Part shown: positions 23,151 through 33,664 of the stretch, piece by piece | Numbering within the stretch: position 1 is the stretch's first letter | Layout: the number at the start of each line of letters is the position of its first letter | Source of the DNA: Epiperipatus broadwayi | Lineage: Eukaryota > Onychophora > Udeonychophora > Euonychophora > Peripatidae | DNA length: 64,000 bases | Reading direction: 5' to 3' | Assembly: GCA_028023455.1 (NCBI GenBank) | Contig: JAQFVV010006272.1 | Coordinates: 3,575,127-3,639,126, forward strand | The notes under the pieces: generated by a model | Told to the model about the DNA's origin: nothing | Databases searched by the model: none | What the model saw: the letters and a program-made list of their open reading frames with translations, nothing else | Position numbers and translations under genes: made by a program

Positions 23151-25205
23151 CAATTTACCTACACATGAAGCATTGAACTTATATAAAATTTAATACACAA
23201 TAGTAATATTTTTTAATTATTTAGCAATATATTAACATATGGTAAAACACAAAATAAAATATTACATAAATTTATTTTTAAAAAAAAAAAAATTACTTGA
23301 GCATTTGAAACATATAGAATAGATTTCCATTTTTTATCATTAATTTTCTGCTTCTATATATATATATCACAATGACTTTTTATTTAAAATATTAGATAAT
23401 AAATACAATATGTACTAAATTTGATCTCTTTCATTATTTTATATAGTAAAAAAGACAGTATAATTCTAATATGTTTGTGTTGTCATGGTTATCAAAATCA
23501 ATGTTGATAAAATATATTAGGTTACTAAAATAAATTTTAAATTATACACTTTGCTATATTCTCTTTTATATTATTTATAAATATAAATTTTCATAGTAAA
23601 GTTAAAAAAATCAAGAGTTCTAGTGGCAAAAATTAATATCTAATTAACAGTTCAATAATATTTCAAACTGACATTTATTACATATCTATTATGTCTCTGA
23701 AAAAATACTCAATTTTTTAAAAGAGATTTTGTTATATTAAACTGTCTTTATGTTGACTTTGATTTCAAAGATTACTAGAAAAAAAAATTTTTTTTTTTGA
23801 GAATTTAATTATATATTTGTGGAAGTTTTTTTTTAATATTATGTCATTATTGAAAATCATTCAATAAACATTAAACTATACTCAGCTTTTAATGGATTTA
23901 TTATTGCTTTTTAGGGGGAGGGGATTCATTTTTTAAAACAGTGTCTTGACTTTAAGAAACAAGATTATATGCTTTCAGTTCTCTTTTATTATATAGTTTT
24001 TTAATAAATGTAGAGCTCAGATTTAACTGTTATTGAAATGAGGTTGTTATGATCCCTATATTCTCCATTATTCATTGTTTGATAGCAACATCAAAGAAAA
24101 AATTATCTTAAATAGATTATTTTCATGCCATCAATAAGCATTAATGACATAAAAATATACTTATAGTGACTAATGATTGAATGTTCTCTGATCATGATAT
24201 CAACAGAATAAATAATGATAATATAGAGATCAAAGTAATCCTGGAATTACTGATAACTTCCCTCCAATAATAGTTAAGCCTGATTAAGGTATGTGCCCTT
24301 TTTCTCTATGAGCTTGATACTTCTGAAATTAAACATTATATGCTACTATTAATATTCTCATTTTGATTCATTTACAATTTAATAATCAGTGTATTGGGAT
24401 AATTACTGTATAAAATTATTTAGAACTTCAAAATTTAGCAAACATTTTTTAATAAGTGAAATTTATTAGCATTATCAGAGAATTTCATATTATACAATCA
24501 GTATATTAAAATAATTTAAGGTCTAACTTAAGTCATATTATCATGAAGTCTCTTAATTCTAATACTATCATTGTCAGCAGTCAATAAATAGGATTTTTTC
24601 TTCTGAAAAGTTGTTTGTTTACTTAACAGAAATTAGAAAGGCTTGGTATTTTTTAAAAATCTTTACAGAACTTTTTGAATACTACTTTCACTCCAATACT
24701 TTTGTGGAATATTCATAGAAAGAATTTTTTTTTAAGTTTTTGGAAAGTTATTATCATTAACATTGGAATTATTGGTATCAAAGTTTGAACAAATGATGAT
24801 CTTTTCAAACATTTGTTTCAAAAAAGAAGTTTACCCATTTAAAAGAATTGAATTAACTATTAATAATTTGAAGAGCAACATCCATAAACAAATAGCATTA
24901 GAATCACCCAACATGTTAAATCAATTATGCTCACTATATTTTCTTTTTTAATACAAATAAAAAATTATAAGCTTATTGTTCTTATATATATATAATAATA
25001 TTCTTATTTGATGTCTGTATTTCTTCAAAGATATATACGTAATCTTGTAATTGAATATTAGTATATACAGTATCCAAATATATGTACAGTACAACTTAAA
25101 TAAAACAACCTTTTTTCCACTTAGGAGCACTTTCGACTATCACTTGCAAAAGCTAACCTTCCCACAATTCCGTGATATTTACATTTGCTGTCTGTCTGTT
25201 TATTA
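23151..25205. other. AT-rich sequence, nothing recognised
   Basis: About 2 kb with no supported gene, RNA or repeat. Homopolymer A and T runs are frequent. Confidence 0.5.
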
Positions 25206-25209
25206 AATC

Positions 25210-25470
25210 TTGCTTATATTTATATATTAACATGGCTTCCTTTATTTTCTTTTTTATTATTGTTTTTTTCAATTTGCAATATGTTTACATTATTATAATT
25301 CAAATTAAAACCATATCTACATAATTTATTATGGTCATAAAAAAACGATGCTGAAACATCATTTCCATTACAATTTTGTTTCATTTTTTGAACTCTTCTT
25401 AGTAACAGCAAGTACTCTTTAGTTCTTTTCTCCAATGTAATCTTGATTTCTCTATATATCCATTGCCATA
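25210..25470 (-). pseudogene. PLE GIY-YIG endonuclease fragment
   Basis: Minus strand: DYIGEKN, then after a stop RVLAVTKKS, and in a shifted frame GNDVSASFFYDHNKLCR, NNVNILQIEKNNNKKENKG. This corresponds to Y-I-G-E-x-x-R-x-L, the S-A-x-x-x-H box and the basic C-terminal helix of PLE endonucleases, and resembles the 22917-23150 fragment (both share a D-H-x-K box and an N-V/T-x-I-x strand). At least one stop and one frameshift are present. YIGE is encoded at 25428-25439. Confidence 0.65.
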
Positions 25471-25603
25471 CTTACATCTTCATTTATAAATGATGCGATT
25501 TTTATTTAAAAATGAGGTTTTATCTTTCAAATTATTTATTAATTTGTTAAATGCAGGAGGTGCATAAAATGCAATATCACAAATATATATATATATATAT
25601 TAG

Positions 25604-26133
25604 CAGTGGTCTTCAACCTTTTCACACCTGCAGACCGGTAAAAATAAGGATAAGGTTCCGCGGACCAGCAAAAATAAGGATAAGATTTCGAAGACCGGCA
25701 GAAGTCTATAGTTAAATTTTCTTAAAGATAAGCATAATTGTTATAACTGATCAAAACAACAATGTTAAATATATAAGATAAAGTTTTATATATATATATG
25801 GAGTTTATATAATAAAAAACTTTTTTTAAAATTCTTTTAGAAAAGTAAAAAAAAATTAATTCTACCCCCCCTCCCCCCATAAACGCCTGTGATAACTAGA
25901 AAAACAAATTAATTTATGAATGATTGATTAGATTTTGTTTTCGCTCTGTTTTCTTTTTTTTTAATTGGGTAAAAATGAGATGAAAAAATAAATAAAAATT
26001 GGCTATATTAATTAAAAGTTTAAACTCTTATTATTTATTATTACAAACTTTTTACTGCCCGTCTAGCATGCGGACCTGCAGAAAAGTTCCGCAGCCCGGC
26101 ACCGGGCCGCGGACAAAGGGTTGAAGAACACTG
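25604..26133. mobile_element. hAT-like MITE, about 530 bp
   Basis: Ends are CAGTGGTCTTCAACC and GGTTGAAGAACACTG, imperfect terminal inverted repeats of the CAGTGGTTCTCAACC type used by hAT transposons. Near each end are GC-rich palindromic pieces: GCAGACCGGTAAAAATAAGG with a tandem near-repeat at the left, and GCCCGGCACCGGGCCGCGG at the right. There is no transposase frame, so it is non-autonomous. Both flanks contain TTAG, but a clean 8-bp duplication is not visible. Confidence 0.8.
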
Positions 26134-26700
26134 GCTTAGACCATATAAAATCTTGAACGAAGTTGGAAATATTTTGAAGTTTAAACATTATGAGTTACAC
26201 TTTTAAAAAAATCTTTTAACTATTATATATAGTATGTTTTTATCAAATGTATATATAAAACTATTATTGCTGTGAAATAGTAAAATATTTATCAAAGTAA
26301 ATTAATTTTTTCTCATTAAATAAAATAAAAGTCATTTACATAACTGTTTTTAAATGTATCACTTGACAAAGTTTTTAATATAGATAATAAATGTCTTTTC
26401 AAATGATTAGATGCACTTTATGACTGGCAATAACTTTACAGGTGAAAATAATTAAATATGTATATATGGATTTGTGTAGTTGAATTAATTAAGGAGTGTC
26501 TACATAAAAATGATTTTCAACTTTCTTGGAATTTTTGTTGCTTAATATATATATATTTAGCTTCTAAGTAAGTGATAATAAGAATCACTGTTTTGCATGT
26601 CAACTATTCAATAATCAGAGCTGCCACATGCAGTTGTGTCCGGCAAAGATGCATTTCATCAAATTGAAGTGTCAAATTGTAGTGATAATTAATAAAATTT
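26134..26700. other. AT-rich sequence, nothing recognised
   Basis: No supported gene or repeat. Confidence 0.5.
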
Positions 26701-26703
26701 ATA

Positions 26704-27360
26704 TGTAAATGAAAGTGCTTAGATTTCCAAATCACTCCAGTGTTAGAAAGACGTTCTGGTTTGTAAATACTTAGATTTATGAATCACTTCATTGTAAGAA
26801 ACATCTTCTGATTATAAATATTTTTTATTTAAATATAAGAGAATTACTTTTTTATTTTAAATTGTTTGAAATATATTAAATTTTATATACTTTATTCTTG
26901 AACTGCAATAAACAGATGAGTGCCATTTCATGTAAATGAAAGTGCTTAGGTTTACAAATTTTTCAAGTGTTAAAAACATGTTCTGATTCATAAATCCTTA
27001 GACTTACGAATTGTAAGAAACACCTCTTGATTGTAAATATTTTTATGTAAATATAAAACGATTACTTTTTTACAGAAATTGTTTGAACTATATTAAATTT
27101 TATGTACACTATCGCTGAGCTGCATCGAACAGGTAGGTGCCATTTTACCATGATAAATAATAAAGTTTGTAAGTAAATGAAAGTCTTTAGATTTTTGAAT
27201 CATTCCATTGCTATAAACATGTTTTGTTTGTACATATTTTTTATTTAAATGTAGGAGGATTACTTTTTTACTCAGACTTCTGACAATTATTCAAAATATA
27301 CTAAAAATTTTATTGTCTAGCATTGCATTAAATTGAACAAACTTGTCACCATTTCATTGT
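26704..27360 (+). repeat. Diverged tandem repeat, three units of about 230-240 bp
   Basis: GTAAATGAAAGTGCTTAG begins units at 26704 and 26932; the third (AGTAAATGAAAGTCTTTAG) begins near 27172. Each unit also has a TGTAAATATTTTT-like block, a GATTACTTTTTTA block and a GCCATTT block. Identity looks about 70-75%. Possibly an old satellite remnant or segmental duplication. Confidence 0.75.
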
Positions 27361-27678
27361 GATATGTAAATGTTTGGACTTCTGAATTTTTTTTATTTAA
27401 ACATTCTAATTTATATGAAAATGGCACATTATTATTAATAATTTATTTAAAATTAAACTTATTTAAAACATTACCTCAGAATAATTATGCATATTAAGTA
27501 ATTTAGTTTATCAGTTAAATTTTCTGTTGTATGGTTGGATAGTTAAAGGTTTAGAGTGCATTATCAAAATTCTAGACATGTGGTTTGAGAGTTGAAACCA
27601 ATGGAGGCATATGTTTCTATTAATAGTGATATTGTCTTTTTTTCCCTTTTAAATACTAATATTATAATTTTTGTACAT

Positions 27679-27806
27679 GTTTTACTAATTTTCTTTTATT
27701 GGATTTGGACTGTAGTGGATTTTGTTATTTAGCTAAACATTTGATCCACAAAATTATCCAAATGTAGGATGGTTCAAATCCAAAGAAAACAGAGTTAGTA
27801 AAAAAC
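27679..27806. mobile_element. Small MITE-like inverted repeat
   Basis: GTTTTACTAATTTTCTTTTA followed by TTGGATTTGGAC at the left is complementary to CAAATCCAAAGAAAACAGAG and TTAGTAAAAAAC at the right. GTGGATTTTGT pairs with GATCCACAAAAT inside. Total length is about 128 bp with no coding capacity. Confidence 0.6.
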
Positions 27807-29970
27807 AGTTTTTTTAAAAAATATTGTGCACATTTATAAAACAGTATTAATTAATGTCTATCTGTTGATTGTAACAATTATAAATTTCCCTTATAACCAC
27901 TCAATTGGGAAAGTTCCTATAAAATTCTTTATCTATTCTAGTGGAAGATACCAATTGTTTATTTTTTTTTTACTTATTGCAATCTATCATTAAACAAAAA
28001 AAAAGTGTAATAAGGCTTGGTGGTTAATAGCTTCTAAAAATTTATCTAATAACCAATGTAAGTATGAAAATTTTTTCCATTAAGTAAATACACTGCAAAT
28101 TCTTAAAATCTCCAGATATCTGACTATATAGCATGACTAAGTTTTAAACTGAAATAACAAGCATGCAAAAAATTGTTTTATTATTGAATGAATATTTGAG
28201 ATTGAAGAGCTAACTTTATTAATAGAAAACATAAATTATGCATGAAAGATTCCAAATGAAACAAAGTAAAAAAATCAATAGTTATTTTGAACTAATTAAT
28301 ATGTTGGTTAGAGTCGATCTATTTAAAATGGATTATTATTTATCACATTGCAACACCTAAGTTAGAAGAATTAATATGTAAATAGAAAAGTAGAAGTGTA
28401 AATAATTATAATTTTTTAAGATTCTGTTATGTTTTTTTTGTTAAACAAAATTATATAGAATTCTTTTTTTTTTTCAATTAAATAATTTTATTTTATGAGT
28501 GGGGGTGGGGTCTTTTCACATGACAAAAACATTTAGATATTTTAAAAAATAAATTATCTTACTTGCAAATATAGATTTATTAAAACTACACAAATTGGTA
28601 CTTATAATGTATAAATATTTATTTATTATAAATTTGATTTTGAATCAATATTTGAGAAAATAAAATAAAAATAATGCAAAAAAATAAATTTTATTTTCTC
28701 CAATGTTTTATTGCAAATCCATTAATAACATCATTTTAAATTTATTTTATTTTTTTTCAAATTCTGATTTAAAATATAAGAATGCTAAGAAAGAGCTGAT
28801 TTCTCATTAACATGACCAGAATATTGTGAAACATTTAGGTAAACAATTGTAGGGTTTACAAATTACAGAGTTTTGACAAAAAAAAGCAAACCTAATTTTA
28901 TTTAATATGGAGTAAAATGTTTTTTGATTTTTCCAAAAGATATAGATCATGTAGGCCCAGGTCATGATAAATATGAGGTCTTGTGTCATCATACTGCATT
29001 CAGACATTCCCTTCATGAGACTAGGGATGCTGAAATTTAGCTTGCACAAAGGCACTTCTTATCCATGCAGCAGTCCTGTTTGTAATAATCTTTTGCTTAT
29101 TCAAACTAACTGCTTGAAAATTTCAAATATTCTAAGTCGACTTGTGCAATAATCCACTACAAGACCAAGACTTTTTTGACATGCCCTCATAAAGTAACAG
29201 AAAAAAGAGATACTACTCATGAGAATTTGAGCAATTTTCCTTCTTGTTGAATCCTCCAGCTAAAAGAAGGTAAATACCAATTAAATAATTAAATACACTG
29301 TTAATTGAGTTAGCTATAATTTGGCTATCTAAAAGTAAAATCCTAAATCTAATTATTACCTGAAAAAAATTTAAACTTTATCAACTTGAATGGGAATTCA
29401 GTTTATAGGTATAGTAGTTAGATGCTCAATCATTATATCAGAATGTTCTAGGTATAAAGGTCTCATACTAGGATTAAATTATAAATTGCAAATGCTTCTT
29501 TTTAGACTTTTACTTAGATAATACAAAGCCCACAAACAAATTTTGGTTTTATATGGTGATAGTTTATAAGTTTGAAATTCACTGTTGTATAATAACTCAT
29601 ATTTTGTTTTACAATGAAATTACTAGGTGATGCTTCAATTCTTTATTTCATATATTACTATCTAGAATGCTATTAATATTTTTGTTTTGATTAACTTTGC
29701 AAAGAAATGTAATAAACTTTGTCACATTTAGCCAATATTTTTAGCACACTAATTATTAGTATTTGTACATTTTACATGCTGCATTTATTATTTACAAATA
29801 ATTTAACTATATGATACAGCATTCTCATATGCTTATTTATATACTTTCAAGGACAGTAAGTTATCTTGGCTATATACTTTAGACACTACATGCTATAATC
29901 CTATTAAAATTTAAATCTTTGACTAGTTTCTGAATTTTGCTTTTATTAATGAAAATTTCGGATTTTCAGT
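27807..29970. other. AT-rich sequence, no gene recognised
   Basis: A short stretch of more balanced composition at 28900-29200 has small frames on both strands (82 aa minus, 62 aa plus), but I recognise no family in either. The rest is low-complexity AT-rich DNA. Confidence 0.45.
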
Positions 29971-29974
29971 TTTG

Positions 29975-30490
29975 AATCCTAATCTTCAATTGGGTACTTA
30001 GGGAATAGCGTGACTGTGATGTAATCATCCACCATAATTATTCCAACTTTGCAAATTATTCTAACACTTTAGGTTTGTTATTTTTTTAAAGATTAGCAAA
30101 TTTTTTTACATTTAAAAAAATGTTCAACTAAATTTTTAGAAATTACTATGAATACAATTTTATGTTTAAAAAATTTGAATCCAAGTTAATTTTACAAAAT
30201 TATTATGAATACGATATAAATAAAAGAGTTTTTGATTAAAAAAATTAATAAACAAAAGCAGTTTTTGACATTTACTTTATTTAATTCAAATCTTTTATTT
30301 TAACTGTATTCATAATATTTTTTTTAAAAATTAACTTTAATTCAAAAACTAAATTTTTAAATATAATGTTTGCTAAATCTAAAGTACACTTCACAAGCAT
30401 TAACAACATATTTGCAAAGTTAGAAGAATTATTGCCAAACGATTATTAATAGCAACCCTAATCCCAATGTACCTTCAGCTGACAGCCAGG
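29975..30490. mobile_element. Diverged foldback element, about 515 bp
   Basis: Left blocks AACTTTGCAAATTATTCTAA, ACTTTAGGTTTGTTATTT and ACTATGAATACAATTTTATG have inverted counterparts at the right: the complement of TTGCAAAGTTAGAAGAATTA, of GTTTGCTAAATCTAAAGTAC and of AACTGTATTCATAATATT. The arms are old and gapped. No protein is encoded. Confidence 0.55.
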
Positions 30491-32186
30491 ACCAAAAACT
30501 AGTTTGGATATGAAAACTTTACCATACTATACTATTCCATCTAGTGTTATCAGCTACTCGAATTTATAGTAAATAGCTTTAGATCATAGTGAAAGTAATT
30601 ACTTTGTTTAAAAAAGAAATCCTATCTTAATTTCTTAAAAATGTAAAGTCAGCTTTATAATATTTTACATAATCGTGTAAACAAAAAAAAAAAAAGTGCC
30701 TACTTTTTTTTCTTAAAAAAAATGTATTTGCAGAAATTAAAACGTATCTACTTATAAGTGTCACAAAACAAAAAGATCAATCTATAAATGTAACAATCTT
30801 TAGAACTATTTTTTTTTTTATTTGTGATTTTAGTAAAATTCTAATAATCAAAAGATTGAAATAATAAATATTTACAGTTATAATACTATTTTTATCAAGT
30901 TTTTAAAAATTACTTTTATGAAAAGGATTATTTTTAATTACTTTATCAATTCTGTCATAGTCCATTCATGTGTTAGATTTTAAAAAAATAAAAAATAATA
31001 TATACTTATTCCAATTTTGCATTCTCTATTTTGACAAACAAACAAGAATTTGCACCCATTTGTTGTTTTTTTTTTAATGTTAACATTGCATGCTGATATT
31101 ATTAAAAACAATTTGTCTTTTCTATATAATAAAATGTAAGATTTGCAGTAAAAAAAAAAAAAAGTTATATACATTATGTAAGTGAAAAAAAACTTTCATC
31201 ATTACAATAATAAATGACACTGAAAATAAATTGCAAATTATATACATTTCATTATCTAAAGTGCAATATTTTAACTTATTTTTGTTGACCATTTTCATAA
31301 TAATAAAAATTACAAATATAAGCACCTAACATTAAGAAATTTTTTTATTTATCTTATTTAAGCCCACAGTTATAATGGTTTAACAGTTTCCTTTGTAGCT
31401 ATAAATATCTGTGTGCATTACATTATTATATACACTGAAAAGACATACAGATATAAAGACAGTCATATCTAATGTTAGTGATGTTTATATTTAATATAAA
31501 ATGTCAATTTACAGCAAAAATTAATCACACAAGACATGAAATATATGAAAAATAAACTTGGAAATATGCATGATAATTAACTTTAAGTTTCCCATTCATA
31601 AACATGAAGTTCTTAGATTGATTGTGATGATGCAATTGTTTGGCTTAAAGTAATTTAATAGCAGCTGTCTTTAAGTTTGTTTGCTAGTATTGCATTTGTG
31701 TGATGGTAAAAACTTGAACTAAAATTTATATCAATTTATTAATTCCATCTAAATTGTCTAGATTTCAAAATCATATGGAGAAATGTTTAACAAAAGACAT
31801 TGGGTAGATTTTCAAAGTTAGTGGAAAGCAAAAGGCCTTGTATATATATTTATTTTTCTAAAATTAAATCTAAAAAATGGTTTTGATAACAATATGTTGG
31901 TTTAGATAAAGATTTTATTGCTTTATATATTTGGTAGTTTTCTATTCTATTGTGTCAGCCATTTGATGGTGAAAATTCTCATACTCTATCCAGAGACCAA
32001 AAGAAATTTTCCAAAGAATACATTTATCAATTAATCTTTAAATACCCAACAAAAATGTAAAAAAGAAAAACGATCGAATTGGAAATTATTAATTGTTCTT
32101 AATAGGTGTGCCATTAATGTCCATACACATATTATCTTTCAAAGACAACTGTTGTAAAAAATCAATCAATAAATTAATAAATAATT
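30491..32186. other. AT-rich sequence, nothing recognised
   Basis: No supported gene. Frames listed on the minus strand around 30980-31325 are hydrophobic low-complexity artefacts of T-rich DNA. Confidence 0.5.
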
Positions 32187-32311
32187 GTTTATATATTTTT
32201 TCTTTCCTTTTTTTTTTTCAAGTGTCATAGCATCGGTCGGGGTGCGAACCCACAACCCAGGCAACTGCTTGTAAGGCAGTCACGCTGACCTCTTGACCAC
32301 CAATGCAAGAC
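32187..32311 (-). mobile_element. tRNA-derived SINE with 9-bp target-site duplication
   Basis: Read on the minus strand, a tRNA-like head (32230-32306) is followed by TATGACACTTG and an A-rich tail (about 12 A then GGAAAGAAAAAAT). The insertion is flanked by perfect 9-bp direct repeats TAAATAATT at 32178-32186 and 32312-32320. Tail and duplication are the signature of LINE-mediated retroposition. The internal promoter boxes would be transcribed by RNA polymerase III. It is only about 125 bp, so it is either a very small SINE or a retroposed tRNA-like transcript. Confidence 0.8.
32230..32306 (-). tRNA. tRNA-like head of SINE (anticodon TAC, Val-like), not a functional tRNA gene
   Basis: Acceptor strands GCATTGG and CCGATGC pair over seven bases with one G-T wobble. 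The anticodon arm is ACTGC/GCAGT with loop CTTACAA, giving TAC in the anticodon position. The T-arm is GTGGG + TTCGCAC + CCCGA with one mismatch, and GTCA/TGAC gives a D-arm that overlaps the anticodon stem by two bases. The variable region is about 10 nt, too long for this isotype. The defects and the poly(A) context argue for a tRNA-derived SINE rather than a gene. Confidence 0.7.
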
Positions 32312-32570
32312 TAAATAATTATTTTTTCTTTTCAAAAATGACCTGAAAAAGTAAAAGACAGTTCAGTAATTAAAGCATTATCAGCATCATTTTTTTGCCA
32401 CCATTATGTAGTTGTAAAGTTTACGGGGAGGGGGAGAGGAAGGTTTTGCCACACAGGGAATTCTACTATAATAGAATATTTACAATAACATATGTTTATG
32501 TAAAATTGTTTCTGGTAAATGTTATTCAGGAAATTAATGAATTACGTTAACCTGTATGATTATTTTTCTT

Positions 32571-32768
32571 TCACAAAGAAGAGAGTGGGCCCAGTAACAT
32601 TATATTGTAATGGTCAGAAAATGTGTAACTCGTAAATATAGTGCAGAATTCGACCACCATACAGAACAGCAGCACCATCAAGTAGTGAAGCCACCCGTGG
32701 TACTGAGTTCGAACATAGTTTATCGGTTCCACAATACAATCCACGAAACAACGCATCTGATGCGACAT
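32571..32768 (-). CDS. Possible host exon, membrane-like frame
   Basis: A 65-aa frame with codon composition far less AT-biased than its surroundings (many GTG, CTG, TTC, GAC codons). It has one clearly hydrophobic segment, YLMVLLFCMVVEFCTIF, around residues 30-46, that would span a membrane, preceded by a Cys- and Tyr-containing stretch (CFVDCIVEPINYV). A TACTAAT branch-point-like string and a CAG lie just upstream in the minus sense (near 32760-32780), so it could be a terminal exon rather than a single-exon gene. I recognise no family. It lies 0.7 kb from the better-supported exon at 33443-33664 on the same strand; the two cannot be spliced in order because that exon ends in its own stop. 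Confidence 0.3.
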   Translation of the reverse strand: MSHQMRCFVDCIVEPINYVRTQYHGWLHYLMVLLFCMVVEFCTIFTSYTFSDHYNIMLLGPLSSL

Positions 32769-33442
32769 TAGTAAATACTTCCTTAGGCACGGTGGTCAGG
32801 GATATGCAAGAGACTCATGATTTTATTCTCGAGTTAGCCAATAATCAAACTAATATTAATTAAACATTCATACTTACATAATTGAGGAAATAGTATATAG
32901 AATGGGTATCGAATAAATGAAATGTAACTGCAGACGTATAGTTTAAAATTATTTATTAATACATTTTAATAAAACAATCTAATAATATTTTATGGACTAA
33001 CAGCTTCAGTAGCGGGATTTGTGACATGATTATATTTTAAAGAATATATTTATTTATTTATACATTATTTTATATTGAGGATTTCAGTAGCGGTATTTCC
33101 GATACTGTAATGTTTACAAAAGGAATACATTTATTTGAAGGCATAATCTAGCTACCTAAAATTCTCGAGTTAGTATTTCTAATGCATGCCTGGAGGGATT
33201 TATACCTTTGAAATGCAAGAGTCTAAAGTATGGGTTATAAGAGTAATGGCAGACATATTTATTTAATTAAAATATTTATTTATAACTAAGGGCAAACATT
33301 TATTTGAGAGTGAATTATGCAGATAATGCAGAGGTGGAGTGATATGTTTAGAATAATAAAACTAAGTAAAGGAACACGTGGTACACTTTAGGAAGGCGAT
33401 ATGGAATGGCAGTATATTGAAACTGCAATGCCATGAATGAGT

Positions 33443-33664
33443 TTATAAGAATGTTGGGCTGGTCTCTGCCATCAGCCCGACGAAGTAAGGTGTCACATAA
33501 GCATAACCAGGGACAAGCGGTCCGTATCGCAGTTTTCCGGCTGGCTGCATGACATTGTCAAATCCCACGGGAGCACCCATTATGCCCGCTTGTGTAGGAC
33601 GACTGGGGTTAAGTTCAACCCTGAAGAATCCAGAAATTTCACGGTGGAATGGGTCATCGCATCT
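33443..33664 (-). CDS. Candidate terminal coding exon of a host gene (product unknown)
   Basis: This 222-bp block is close to 50% GC inside roughly 25% GC DNA. In the minus sense it starts right after a splice-acceptor-like TTACGTTTTAG and reads in phase 0 for 73 codons to a TAA. The peptide opens RCDDPFHREISGFFRVELN, runs through GIMGAPVGFDNVMQPAG, and ends with GYAYVTPYFVGLMAETSPTF then Leu. It is Pro/Gly-rich, without a transmembrane stretch or repeat, and uses all codons evenly. The plus strand is also open over most of it (HQPDEVRCH ... frame), but that peptide looks less protein-like. Upstream exons should lie at higher coordinates; none was convincingly found. I do not recognise the family. 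Confidence 0.5.
   Translation of the reverse strand, partial: RCDDPFHREISGFFRVELNPSRPTQAGIMGAPVGFDNVMQPAGKLRYGPLVPGYAYVTPYFVGLMAETSPTFL

Noticed and set aside
32230-32306. Functional tRNA-Val gene
   Set aside because: D-arm overlaps the anticodon stem, variable loop too long, and the copy has a poly(A) tail with target duplication; better explained as a SINE.
33443-33664. Plus-strand reading of the GC-balanced block as the coding strand
   Set aside because: It is open but lacks a start or acceptor at the composition boundary and runs on into AT-rich DNA, whereas the minus reading starts after an acceptor and stops at the composition boundary.
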